From the NCBI RefSeq assembly GCF_001310225.1, contig NZ_CP012898.1, positions 3,928,501 through 3,992,500 on the forward strand: a stretch of 64,000 bases of DNA, given 5' to 3'. Below the pieces are notes generated by a model. It ran no database searches and was not told the origin of the DNA. It saw only the letters and a program-made list of their open reading frames with translations. Source of the DNA: Pseudalgibacter alginicilyticus. Lineage in GTDB: Bacteria > Bacteroidota > Bacteroidia > Flavobacteriales > Flavobacteriaceae. Every line of letters starts with the position of its first letter. Position 1 is the stretch's first letter. This document shows positions 16,967 to 25,108 of this stretch, one piece after another. A program made the translations under genes and the position numbers.

Positions 16967-17677
16967 TTATTTCCATAGGCCTATAAAAATAAAAACATAA
17001 TACAAGCCTGTAATTATAAAAACAACCCCAGCCACATGACGCATTATTTTTTCAATTTTTGTAATTCGGTTATAAAACACACCAACTTTTCCAGCAGTAA
17101 ACGCTAATAAGTAGGTGAATAAAATAACCGGAAGCCCCGTTCCAAAGGCGAAAATGACTGGTAAATAAAGCCCATCTACTGAGGCAATAGTCATGGGAAT
17201 AAGCATACCAAAAAATAAAGCTCCACTATAAGGACAAAATGCTAAGGCAAAAATAATACCTATCAAAAAGGAACCTAATAAGCCCTTATCTTTGAATTTT
17301 TCAGATATTTTTTCTTCAAAATTTGACTTTCCTAAAAAATTAAGCTTGATAACATTCAGCATAATTAAACCAATTATTATAAGTAAAGGGCCTAAATATT
17401 TTTCACCATTTTGATTGAAAAATCTAGCAATATGAAACTTACTGGCACCAAAATATAAAATTAAACCAATAACGGTATAACTAAAGCCGCGTCCTAATGA
17501 ATATAATAATCCACTTAAAAACACTTTACGTTTGCTTGAAATATTTTTAGATATAAAAGCGGTTGCAGTTATATTAGTAGCCAAAGGACACGGACTAATG
17601 GCTGTCATTAGTCCGAGTATTAAGGCTGATAGAATCGGGATGTTATAATTTTCTAAAAGCGATTGTAAAAAATCCAT
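16967..17677 (-). CDS. arsG: ArsG-family efflux permease (aromatic arsenical exporter type)
   Basis: 236 residues with about six membrane helices. It belongs to the CcdA/DsbD-like transporter fold, with two Cys-Pro motifs in the membrane: ISPCPLATN (about residues 28-36) and FCPYSGALFFG (about 148-158). In Shewanella, ArsG exports aromatic aminoarsenicals produced by the ArsEF nitroreductase. It directly follows arsF with no gap, as the last gene of the cluster. The family call is fairly firm; the substrate is inferred from relatives. Confidence 0.75.
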   Translation of the reverse strand: MDFLQSLLENYNIPILSALILGLMTAISPCPLATNITATAFISKNISSKRKVFLSGLLYSLGRGFSYTVIGLILYFGASKFHIARFFNQNGEKYLGPLLIIIGLIMLNVIKLNFLGKSNFEEKISEKFKDKGLLGSFLIGIIFALAFCPYSGALFFGMLIPMTIASVDGLYLPVIFAFGTGLPVILFTYLLAFTAGKVGVFYNRITKIEKIMRHVAGVVFIITGLYYVFIFIGLWK

Positions 17678-18115
17678 TTACAGTGTTTTTAGTTCTTTAT
17701 CAATTTTGGCTTTTAGCTCTTTAGAAAAAACACCTTGGTTATTTCCGTTCATAAAAGCAAATTCGGTTAAGTCAATTTTAGTTTCATTACCGTTTTTAAT
17801 TATATTTAAAATTAAAGCGGTACCGGCAGCTTCAAATTTTTCAGCAATTTTTTCGTTTTCTTTTTTATCTACATTAATAGTTTGGAAGGTAATTTTATCT
17901 GATTTCAACTCATCTGAAAAATACGTTTCCAAAGTGAATTTTGTATTTGCTTCTATGGCATTGCAGGTCATACATCGGTGTGTAGAATGGAAATCAAAAA
18001 CCTCTATTTTAGAAGTCGTTTCGTTTAAAGATTGATTGTTACTTTTTTTTTGACCATTGCATGCAGTAAACATAAAACTGATGGCTAAAACTGTGATAAA
18101 CTTAATTGTGTTCAT
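17678..18115 (-). CDS. arsF: ArsF-family nitroreductase-subunit-like lipoprotein
   Basis: 145 residues with a lipoprotein signal (lipobox FTAC, Cys19). A thioredoxin-like domain carries a CxxC at Cys48-Cys51 (HRCMTCNAIE) and a conserved ETYFSDELKSDKITFQTINVD stretch. The family is named after ArsF, a subunit that helps reduce nitrophenyl arsenicals. The protein looks like an envelope-anchored thiol redox protein delivering to ArsG. It lies between the ArsP-like permease (18 bp upstream) and arsG. Confidence 0.75.
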   Translation of the reverse strand: MNTIKFITVLAISFMFTACNGQKKSNNQSLNETTSKIEVFDFHSTHRCMTCNAIEANTKFTLETYFSDELKSDKITFQTINVDKKENEKIAEKFEAAGTALILNIIKNGNETKIDLTEFAFMNGNNQGVFSKELKAKIDKELKTL

Positions 18116-18133
18116 TTTTTATTGATTTATAGG

Positions 18134-19114
18134 TTATAAAATGATATTAAAGAGAAATCCTGAAAGGATGATACAGAGCGTAACAACTCCAAAAAAGATA
18201 GCAATTAATTTGATGGACATAACTTTTTTAAGCAAGGTTGCCTCGGGAATGGATAAACCAACGGTTGCCATCATAAAGGCTATGGCGGTACCCAAAGGCA
18301 CACCTTTGGCAACAAAAACTTGAATAACGGGAACAATGCCTGCTGCATTAGCATACATGGGTACTGCAACAATAACGGCAAGTGGTACTGTCCACCATTC
18401 ACCACCACCTAAATAGGTGTTAAAAAAGTTTTCAGGAACATAACCGTGCATGGCAGCTCCAATAGCAATACCTATGATAACATATAGCAGAACCCCTTTT
18501 ACTATATCCCAAGCACTTTGAGTAATTTCAGGTAGTCTTTGTTTAAATGTTCGTTTTTCTTCTGTAAATTCAGTTTGTTGTATTTTATTATCAAGAATCT
18601 TTTTAACCCAATCAGAAAGTAAAGGTTCAAGTTTAAACTTACCTAAAATCCAACCACCAAGCGTACCTAATAAAATACCAGAAATAGCGTAAATTAAAGT
18701 AGCCTTAACGCCAAACATACCAAGAAACATGGCAACAGCAACTTCATTTACTAAAGGCGAGGTAATTAAAAAAGAAAAGGTGACACCTAATGGAATGCCT
18801 CCCTGTACAAATCCTATAAATAGCGGTACAGAAGAGCAAGAACAAAAAGGTGTAATGGCTCCGAATAATGATGAAAAAAAGTATTCTAAGCCGTAAAGTT
18901 TTTTTCTGTTTAGGTAGTCTTTTAGTTTATCAATGGGGAAATAAGTATTTACAATCCCCATAATAAAGACTATAATGAAAAGTAGAATTAGAATTTTTAG
19001 TGTATCATATACAAAGAAATTTAGAGCTGTTCCCAAATGTGTTTCTGCTCCAACTTTGAAAACCGAATATATCAGCCAATCAGCAAAGTGTTGTAACCAA
19101 TCAAACATTTTCAA
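18134..19114 (-). CDS. ArsP-like permease (DUF318)
   Basis: 326 residues with about eight membrane helices. The family motif ITPFCSCSSVPLFIGF has Cys91 and Cys93 in the membrane, and a second repeat half has VPMYANAAGIVPVIQVF. Campylobacter ArsP uses a Cys pair at this position to export trivalent methyl or aromatic arsenicals. Other family members are of unknown substrate. It overlaps the osmC gene by 14 bp, so the two are translationally coupled. Confidence 0.8.
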   Translation of the reverse strand: MKMFDWLQHFADWLIYSVFKVGAETHLGTALNFFVYDTLKILILLFIIVFIMGIVNTYFPIDKLKDYLNRKKLYGLEYFFSSLFGAITPFCSCSSVPLFIGFVQGGIPLGVTFSFLITSPLVNEVAVAMFLGMFGVKATLIYAISGILLGTLGGWILGKFKLEPLLSDWVKKILDNKIQQTEFTEEKRTFKQRLPEITQSAWDIVKGVLLYVIIGIAIGAAMHGYVPENFFNTYLGGGEWWTVPLAVIVAVPMYANAAGIVPVIQVFVAKGVPLGTAIAFMMATVGLSIPEATLLKKVMSIKLIAIFFGVVTLCIILSGFLFNIIL

Positions 19115-19508
19115 TAATTTTAATAGTTCCAGAAATAGTGCAAGACAGTTTTACAGTGTTGTAAATGGTGCCAAATTTTTCAATGTTTTTTTTTAGTAAG
19201 TCCATATTCAATTTTTTATCGTTGCTGTATATACTTAAATTGTAAATAATGTTACTTACTCTAGGAGGACTATTCAAACGTGTTGCACGAACATCAACCA
19301 TTGCTTTCGAGTAGTTAAAATTCATCATTTCTGAAAAACGCTCCACATTTTTAAGTATACAAGCAGCTATAGATCCTAAAAATAGCTCTGCTGGATTTGC
19401 TAAGGTTTCTGATGTTTTTGAAGTGGTTCCAAAATTGATATTTGATTCCTTTATGTAAATATTAGCGTCTCTATTTGAAATAGAAGACGCTTTAATTTGG
19501 TAATTCAT
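19101..19508 (-). CDS. OsmC/Ohr-family peroxidase-like protein
   Basis: 135 residues. It has the OsmC signature NPAELFLGSIAACI with the first redox Cys (about residue 53) and the second in VKLSCTISG (about residue 124). These proteins reduce organic hydroperoxides with thiol electron donors. Its place inside an ars-type operon next to a thioredoxin-like protein suggests a thiol role in detoxification. Confidence 0.85.
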   Translation of the reverse strand: MNYQIKASSISNRDANIYIKESNINFGTTSKTSETLANPAELFLGSIAACILKNVERFSEMMNFNYSKAMVDVRATRLNSPPRVSNIIYNLSIYSNDKKLNMDLLKKNIEKFGTIYNTVKLSCTISGTIKIIENV

Positions 19509-19516
19509 GGTATACT

Positions 19517-19753
19517 TTACTTTAAAAGAGCCAATACTTCATCTTTAGATGGCACTCGACCTTTTATGGTTATGTCACCATCAATGACAAGAGCAGGAGT
19601 AATCAAGATATGGTACTTCATTATTTCCATGATATCATCAACTTTTTCGATGCTCGCATCTATGTTATTTTCTGTAACTACACTTTTTACAACGCCTGTC
19701 ATTGTTTGACATTTAGGACAACCTGTTCCTAATATTTTAATTACTTTACTCAT
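19517..19753 (-). CDS. Small thioredoxin-like protein (redox-active disulfide protein)
   Basis: 78 residues forming a minimal thioredoxin fold with active site CPKC (Cys12, Cys15: GTGCPKCQTM) and the cis-Pro segment ITPALVIDGD. It belongs to the TM0996/MTH895 glutaredoxin-like group. In related clusters a protein of this size accompanies ArsF and ArsG and may be the ArsE counterpart; that equivalence is my inference. Its own operator lies immediately upstream. Confidence 0.85.
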   Translation of the reverse strand: MSKVIKILGTGCPKCQTMTGVVKSVVTENNIDASIEKVDDIMEIMKYHILITPALVIDGDITIKGRVPSKDEVLALLK

Positions 19754-19772
19754 AATAAATTATAATTTGTTT

Positions 19773-19788
19773 ATCGCCAATAAACGAT
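19773..19788. promoter_or_regulatory. ArsR-type operator before the thioredoxin-osmC-permease-arsF-arsG genes
   Basis: ATCG-N8-CGAT in the 52-bp gap after arsR. It has the same half-sites and spacing as the site upstream of arsR, and the following bases (ATG/GTG) are also similar. Confidence 0.6.
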
Positions 19789-19805
19789 ATGATTATTAAA
19801 AAATA

Positions 19806-20111
19806 TCACTCAAAAAACTGCTGAAATAATGATTTTGCAGCTTGCCAGTTGTTTTGATTGATACAGTATTTTATTTTAGGCGGTTTTAATTCTCCTTGAA
19901 TTAACCCTGCATTTTTTAATTCTTTAAGATGTTGAGAAATTGTAGACTGAGCCAATGGAAATACATCCATCAAATCACCAGTAAAACAACAGGATTGGTT
20001 TTCAAGATGTTTTAAAATGGCTACACGTGTTGGGTGACTTAAGGCCTTGGCATATTTTGCTAATGCTTCGGTGTCTGCTTTGTATTCTATATGTTCTAAA
20101 CTTCTATTCAT
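19806..20111 (-). CDS. arsR: ArsR/SmtB-family metalloregulator
   Basis: A 101-residue winged-helix repressor with SHPTRVAILKHLE and the recognition helix PLAQSTISQHLKELKNAGLI. A Cys pair Cys41-Cys42 sits at the position of the ArsR CxC metal site, with a further Cys83 (KYCINQ). Three cysteines are consistent with sensing of trivalent arsenic or antimony. It is the first gene of the cluster, with an operator on its own promoter, so autorepression is likely. Confidence 0.88.
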   Translation of the reverse strand: MNRSLEHIEYKADTEALAKYAKALSHPTRVAILKHLENQSCCFTGDLMDVFPLAQSTISQHLKELKNAGLIQGELKPPKIKYCINQNNWQAAKSLFQQFFE

Positions 20112-20118
20112 ATTTCTT

Positions 20119-20134
20119 ATCGCAAATGTACGAT
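20119..20134. promoter_or_regulatory. ArsR operator enclosing the arsR -7 box
   Basis: ATCG-N8-CGAT. Read on the minus strand, the eight central bases are TACATTTG, a perfect TAnnTTTG -7 box, 8 bases before the ATG. Repressor binding here would cover the core promoter. Confidence 0.65.
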
Positions 20135-20151
20135 GTGTTTTTGAGTTAAAA

Positions 20152-20167
20152 TGTGACTTTTGTCACT
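20152..20167. promoter_or_regulatory. CRP/FNR-type palindrome upstream of arsR
   Basis: TGTGACTTTTGTCACT is a near-perfect palindrome of the TGTGA-N6-TCACA type. Its centre is about 42 bp upstream of the expected arsR start site, the classic class II activator position, and no good TTG -33 element exists at this promoter. Confidence 0.45.
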
Positions 20168-20255
20168 TTTGGTTATTTTTTGATTTTTTATATGGGGAGT
20201 GATAAATGGTTATGGACTATACCACAGTTTGTATGTTGTATTAGTGTTTTTTTAA

Positions 20256-20783
20256 TTATTTATCAATTATTCTCCAATCTGTATCAATGCTCTTTTGAGC
20301 TGAAAAACTCATTTCTTTATATTCTTTTTCACCTTTCAAGAGTAATGTGAAAGTAGCATTTCCACTTTCTCCACTATTATTTCTTTTAGTATTTATTGTT
20401 CCAATAGGTAATGCAACAATACTGTTTATTTGTCCAATCTCATTTATTAATTCTATATTGACTTTTAGGTGATTTTCTATAGTTTTAAGAGCGTCAGAAT
20501 TATTAAAAATGATATTAATTAATACAAACATACCAATATTTACAACAATAAGAACTTTTCCAATTATCAGTACAGTCGTTGATTTTGCTTTGGATTTTCT
20601 TTTTTTTGATTCATAATTTAAAACAAAAAATATTCCCATTAAAAATATAATACCGCTTAAATACAAACTTTCCCAGAAGAAATAGATGGGGATTATTCGG
20701 CAAATTATTCCGTAAAAAAACATGGCTACAGCAAATAATAATGTCAGTTTAGAGAATAAGTTTATTTTTTTTAGGATGGCCAT
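20256..20783 (-). CDS. Membrane protein with Coa1-like domain
   Basis: 175 residues. Three hydrophobic segments (about 10-27, 33-53, 68-90) precede a C-terminal domain. That domain has the pattern seen in cytochrome-oxidase assembly factor Coa1-like proteins: a helix, then VALPIGTINTKRNNSGESGNA, TLLLKGEKEYKEM and a final DTDWRIID strand. No partner gene of cytochrome oxidase is nearby. The family call is tentative and the function unknown. Confidence 0.6.
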   Translation of the reverse strand: MAILKKINLFSKLTLLFAVAMFFYGIICRIIPIYFFWESLYLSGIIFLMGIFFVLNYESKKRKSKAKSTTVLIIGKVLIVVNIGMFVLINIIFNNSDALKTIENHLKVNIELINEIGQINSIVALPIGTINTKRNNSGESGNATFTLLLKGEKEYKEMSFSAQKSIDTDWRIIDK

Positions 20784-20849
20784 TATAAATGTTTTCTAAC
20801 ATGTTTGTATACATGAAACCAAATGAGGTTTTTTTAACTATTTTAATTA

Positions 20850-21506
20850 TTAAATTTTAGTATTGAGCCATTCACGGAACTCATAAAAATTTTGTGGTGC
20901 TACGCCATGTCCTACAGGAAATTCAGCGTAACTATTTTTAATATTAAGTTCGGATAAAAATGGTGTTGCTTGCCTTGCCCAATCTACTGGAATTACTTGG
21001 TCTACACTACCATGCGAACAATAAAAATCTAAATTTGAAAAGTTATTGTTTTCAAAATCTTTAGCTAAAATATCCTTATTTAAATAACCACTTAGGGCTA
21101 CAACATTTTTTACTTTTTCAGGGTAAGATAAGGCTACGGCATAGCTTAAAATACAGCCTTGGCTAAAGCCTAACAGTGACACATTATCTCTATCTACAGG
21201 ATATGCTTTAACAGCTTCATCTATAAATTTAGCAATTAAATCACGAGATTCTTTAGCTTGTTCATTATCGCTCCATTTACCTTTTTCTGCATCAAAGTTG
21301 ATAGCGTACCAAGCATTTCCAAAGGGTTGCATTGGGTAGGGCGCTTTGACGGATATGATAAAAAATTCTTCGGGCAATTCGCTCGCAAAAGAAAACAAAT
21401 CGTTTTCATCACTGCCATAACCATGTAGCATAATTAATAAAGGGGCATTAGCAGTAAGCTTAGATTTACGTATGATATGTTTGAGTGAAAGTGTGTTGTT
21501 TGTCAT
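20850..21506 (-). CDS. Phospholipase/carboxylesterase family alpha/beta hydrolase
   Basis: 218 residues. Features are the oxyanion segment LIMLHGYGSDENDLF, the nucleophile elbow LLGFSQGCI (Ser at about residue 117), the catalytic Asp in HGSVDQVIPV and the His in VGHGVAPQ. This is the acyl-protein thioesterase/carboxylesterase 2 group, which cleaves short esters. It is the last gene of the operon starting with batA, one base after the small membrane protein gene. Confidence 0.88.
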   Translation of the reverse strand: MTNNTLSLKHIIRKSKLTANAPLLIMLHGYGSDENDLFSFASELPEEFFIISVKAPYPMQPFGNAWYAINFDAEKGKWSDNEQAKESRDLIAKFIDEAVKAYPVDRDNVSLLGFSQGCILSYAVALSYPEKVKNVVALSGYLNKDILAKDFENNNFSNLDFYCSHGSVDQVIPVDWARQATPFLSELNIKNSYAEFPVGHGVAPQNFYEFREWLNTKI

Positions 21507-21507
21507 A

Positions 21508-21840
21508 TTAATTTCCTATGCTTGCAAACCATTTTTGAAATAAATGTCCTAAAATTGGGACTTCTTGGGGTTTTCCCATAACGGCATGAATAAAGCCATA
21601 AATAAATAGTATACCAAAAAAGAACCAAAAGCCTAAGGTAGCAAACCAATTATCGAATCCGCTAACCAACCAAGCTAATACAAAGTAGGTAAGCCATAAA
21701 CCTAAAGCTTGTCTTGTATGAAAAGATGTAAAAGCATTCTTTTTGTCGTTGTTCATAAAAAAAGCAATAATAGTTCCAATAATGGTTAGGTAACTAATAA
21801 TTGCCAGTCCTTTTCCTTCTTCTATATCTTGATTTGTCAT
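21508..21840 (-). CDS. Small membrane protein, DUF4870/Tic20-like
   Basis: 110 residues with three to four membrane helices: GLAIISYLTIIGTIIAFF, a FHTRQALGLWLTYF motif, then two more. The xTSFHxRQALGL segment is characteristic of the small Tic20-like family that pipelines sometimes call import component protein. It lies between the dihydroorotase-like and esterase genes with 5-bp and 1-bp gaps. Function unknown. Confidence 0.75.
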   Translation of the reverse strand: MTNQDIEEGKGLAIISYLTIIGTIIAFFMNNDKKNAFTSFHTRQALGLWLTYFVLAWLVSGFDNWFATLGFWFFFGILFIYGFIHAVMGKPQEVPILGHLFQKWFASIGN

Positions 21841-21845
21841 GATAA

Positions 21846-23099
21846 TTAATTTAAAGCCACTTGATTATTTGCTAAAACACCATATACCTGTCCTTTTAAA
21901 TCTTCGCCTTCAAAAATGGCGTTTTTAGACTTAGAAACAATATTTTTGGTAGAGAATGTGTACTTGGTATCTGGGTTGAAAAGTGTGCAGTTTATTTTAT
22001 TTCCAATGTTGATTGGTGTGTTTTCTAATCCAAATCTGGATTTACCTTTGGTTAATAAATCAATGGTCTTTTTTAAAGTGAAGATAGATTGTAAAGCGCC
22101 AAAAGCACTTTCTAAACCAATAGTACCATAAGCAGCATGATCAAATTCAATCTTTTTTTCTTCAATATTTAAAGGGGTATGATCGGTAGTAACCATATCA
22201 ATAGTACCATCTTTTACGCCTTCAATAAGCGCGTTTATATCTGTTTGGGTTCGTAGGGGGGGCAAAACTTTAAAATGGGTGTTGAAGTCACTTAAAACAT
22301 CATCTGTAAAGTACAAATTATGAATGGCCACACTACAGGAAATATTTAGTTTTTTCTTTTTTGCTTCCCGAATCAACATTACTGATTCTGCTGCTGAAAT
22401 GGTAGGGATATGTAATTTTCCACCAGTATATTCTAATAAAAATAAGTCGCGAGCCACCTGCATGGTTTCAGCAAGTGCTGGATTTCCTTTTAGGCCTAAT
22501 TTGGTACTGTTTATATTTTCATTCATAACCCCCGCACCTGCAATTTTATTGTCTTGTGGAAAAGAACATACCAAACCGTCAAAATTGCTGGCGTATTGCA
22601 AGGCAATTTTCATTAGGTTTGGGTTGCAAATGGGTTTTTTATAATCATAAAAAGCAACAGCACCTGCATTTTTCATATCATACAATTCAGCTAAGTCTTC
22701 ACTTTTACTGTTTCTTGTAAGCGCTCCAATAGGTAGTATAGTTACAGCATGGTGATTGGCTTTACTTAATACAAAACTTATATCGGCATTGGTATCTAAA
22801 ACGGGATGCGTGTCGGCATTCATGGCAACGGCTGTAAACCCAGAAGTTGCTGCTGTTTTTAGTCCGTTTTGTATGGTATCTCGCTCTTCAAAACCAGGTT
22901 CACCAAAGCTAACACTACTATCAAACCAACCTTGAGATATATGAAGGTTTTCTAATATTATTTCTTGATAGTTATTAGGGTTTTTTAAGTTGCTTCCAAT
23001 TTGTGAAATGATACCATTTTCAATTAAGAGATCTTGAGTGGTATTATGAAACTCACTTTTTGAATCAATGATAGTGGCCGATTTTATAAGTACGTTCAT
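21846..23099 (-). CDS. Dihydroorotase-like amidohydrolase, probably non-catalytic
   Basis: 417 residues with the fold and most landmarks of class I dihydroorotase: SVAIHNLYFTDD, PPLRTQTD, TTDHTPLNIEEK and GTIGLESAFGAL. The first metal-binding motif, normally DxHxHxR followed by P-G, reads DSSVSFGEPG at residues 60-69. Both His are Ser (62, 64), and the substrate-binding Arg is Gly (66). Such a protein should not bind the binuclear metal centre or hydrolyse dihydroorotate. It may be a structural partner, as inactive pseudo-DHOases are in some bacteria. It overlaps the batA gene by 4 bp. Confidence 0.85.
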   Translation of the reverse strand: MNVLIKSATIIDSKSEFHNTTQDLLIENGIISQIGSNLKNPNNYQEIILENLHISQGWFDSSVSFGEPGFEERDTIQNGLKTAATSGFTAVAMNADTHPVLDTNADISFVLSKANHHAVTILPIGALTRNSKSEDLAELYDMKNAGAVAFYDYKKPICNPNLMKIALQYASNFDGLVCSFPQDNKIAGAGVMNENINSTKLGLKGNPALAETMQVARDLFLLEYTGGKLHIPTISAAESVMLIREAKKKKLNISCSVAIHNLYFTDDVLSDFNTHFKVLPPLRTQTDINALIEGVKDGTIDMVTTDHTPLNIEEKKIEFDHAAYGTIGLESAFGALQSIFTLKKTIDLLTKGKSRFGLENTPINIGNKINCTLFNPDTKYTFSTKNIVSKSKNAIFEGEDLKGQVYGVLANNQVALN

Positions 23100-25018
23100 T
23101 TAAAATATTTTAAGATTACCAATTCAACAATCAGGAATATCAATGCAAAAATAACAAACCATTTCCATAGCACATTAACTTTTTCATGACTTTTTATAGA
23201 CTCAAAGGTGTCCATTATAGAATCATTTACTGTTACATGTTTTAAATGAGAAAGGTCTTGATATTGTAAAAGGTTTTCGTTTCTATTGTAATTATAACTT
23301 ATGTTTTGAATAGATTCTTGGTTGTTTTTAATGGTATAAATCCCTGCCATAGAGGGGTTCGTATCTGTTTTAATGGAAACTTTGTTATTGAAATACTGTT
23401 GGCGTGGAATCAAATTTGTAGTACTGCTTACAATAGATAAAATAGCGTCTTGTTGCAATTGGACACTTACATCAAAGCGATTGTCATTTCCAATAGAATA
23501 ATATAAAGGCGGCATTTTTAAACTGCTTGCTCCAATATTATATAGGCTTGGAACTATTAATGGTGAATTTTTAAAATTAGAATTTTCATTACTTAAAGGG
23601 GCGGTAATAATATATGCACCATTTTTTTCAAATAAAAAAGGGCTGCTATCTTCAAATTGCAATGCAGCGGTACTTATAGTTGATTTTAAACCAAAATATG
23701 TATTCACTTTTGGATATTGAAAGTTTTTTACTTGTTTTTCAAAAACCCCATTGCTGTAAAGTGGATGAGAAAAATTAATAGTTGTTATGTTCTTTTCGGT
23801 TTCTGATAGCGCATTAAATTGTACTCCAAATGTAGTTAAGAGTGTATTGTAAGACAATAAATCACTTTTTTTAGAAGGAATGATTAGTAATAAACTGCCT
23901 TGTTTAGTGGCTGATTTTAAAGTGTTTGATAAATTGTTTGGAATATTATCTAATTCGTTTAAGATAATAAGATGTTGCTGTTCTAAAATGGCGTAGTTTA
24001 ATTGAGTTAGTGGCGTAGATGTATAGTTGAATTCATCTTGGGTGTAAATACGTTTTAAAAAAGCATCATCGGCTTCGCTAATTGAAAGCACATTGATTTT
24101 TGACGGTTTATTGATGTTGAAAAATAAAGTGTTATCAAATTGCAGTTGGGTATCTTCAATGCTTATTTTACCATTGATAATGTTATTAATAGGAAATGAA
24201 AAATAGGCTTTAGCTTCTTGCTCAATTCTCACTGATGTTTTGGCAATTAAGTTGTCTCCATCATACAATGAAACTGGTAAGTTATCAATGGGTTTTCCGG
24301 TGTTTTTCAATAATACAGATAATTCTAAATGCGTAGCGTTTGTTGCAGAAATATAGGTGCTATCAATAGCAATGTTGTGGAGGGTTTCTGGTTTTAATTG
24401 AACCGCTTGTATGTTAATTAAAGAGTCTGTTTTTGGTTCAAAAGGGGTGCTGCTTTCTTGAAAATCAGAAATGAATATTAAGTTTTTAAAACTACTTGTT
24501 TTTTTAAAAAGTTTTTTAGCTTTTAAAAAAGCAGCATGATAGTTTAAGGCATTTGCAGAATAATCAAGTTGCAACAAATCGTTTTTTACTAATTTGATAT
24601 TGGTGTTTTTGAATATTGCATTATTAGTTACTATAGAAACGGTTTCATTTTCAGGAAGGTTACTTATTAAATCTTGAACGGCACGCTTAAAGAGAGGGCC
24701 TTGTTTTCCTTTTGCTTGCATGCTAAAGGAATTATCTAAATAAATTACAGTTTCTTTATTGATGTTAAAAGTATTGGATTTGACATTAAAAGGCTGTGCA
24801 AAAGCGATTATTAGGCAGGCTAATAATAGTATTCTGGACAATAAAACCAGCCATTTTTTTAGCTGTGAACTCTTTCTGGTTTGAAGGACTACATTTTTTA
24901 AAAATGCCACATTGGTAAAGTCCTCTTTTTGAAATTTTCGCAATTGAAAAAGATGGACAATAATAGGAATGAGTAGTAGAAATAAAGCGTAAAGAAGTTC
25001 GGGATGTTTAAACTGCAT
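23096..25018 (-). CDS. BatA-like membrane protein with von Willebrand A-type domain
   Basis: 640 residues. The N-terminal BatA domain (FKHPELLYALFLLLIPIIVHLFQLR...) has two membrane helices. A VWA-type domain carries MIDAS motif DNSFS (YLDNSFSMQAKG, near residue 93). A long extracytoplasmic region and a last helix near the C-terminus (WFVIFALIFLIVELVIL) follow. Bat proteins are linked to stress tolerance and work with MoxR ATPases; one MoxR gene lies far away at 48.7 kb. First gene of a four-gene operon. Confidence 0.88.
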   Translation of the reverse strand: MQFKHPELLYALFLLLIPIIVHLFQLRKFQKEDFTNVAFLKNVVLQTRKSSQLKKWLVLLSRILLLACLIIAFAQPFNVKSNTFNINKETVIYLDNSFSMQAKGKQGPLFKRAVQDLISNLPENETVSIVTNNAIFKNTNIKLVKNDLLQLDYSANALNYHAAFLKAKKLFKKTSSFKNLIFISDFQESSTPFEPKTDSLINIQAVQLKPETLHNIAIDSTYISATNATHLELSVLLKNTGKPIDNLPVSLYDGDNLIAKTSVRIEQEAKAYFSFPINNIINGKISIEDTQLQFDNTLFFNINKPSKINVLSISEADDAFLKRIYTQDEFNYTSTPLTQLNYAILEQQHLIILNELDNIPNNLSNTLKSATKQGSLLLIIPSKKSDLLSYNTLLTTFGVQFNALSETEKNITTINFSHPLYSNGVFEKQVKNFQYPKVNTYFGLKSTISTAALQFEDSSPFLFEKNGAYIITAPLSNENSNFKNSPLIVPSLYNIGASSLKMPPLYYSIGNDNRFDVSVQLQQDAILSIVSSTTNLIPRQQYFNNKVSIKTDTNPSMAGIYTIKNNQESIQNISYNYNRNENLLQYQDLSHLKHVTVNDSIMDTFESIKSHEKVNVLWKWFVIFALIFLIVELVILKYFK

Positions 25019-25108
25019 GTCTTATTTAGATTAGTCAAACCTACGGAAAAAATAGAATATAGAGAAAAGAAAATATAATTAACGATTAATCAAATACGTT
25101 GAAATGAA

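Noticed and set aside
20153..20350. 65-codon plus-strand frame between arsR and the Coa1-like gene
   Set aside because: It starts inside the palindrome upstream of arsR and runs antisense into the Coa1-like gene; no recognisable protein.
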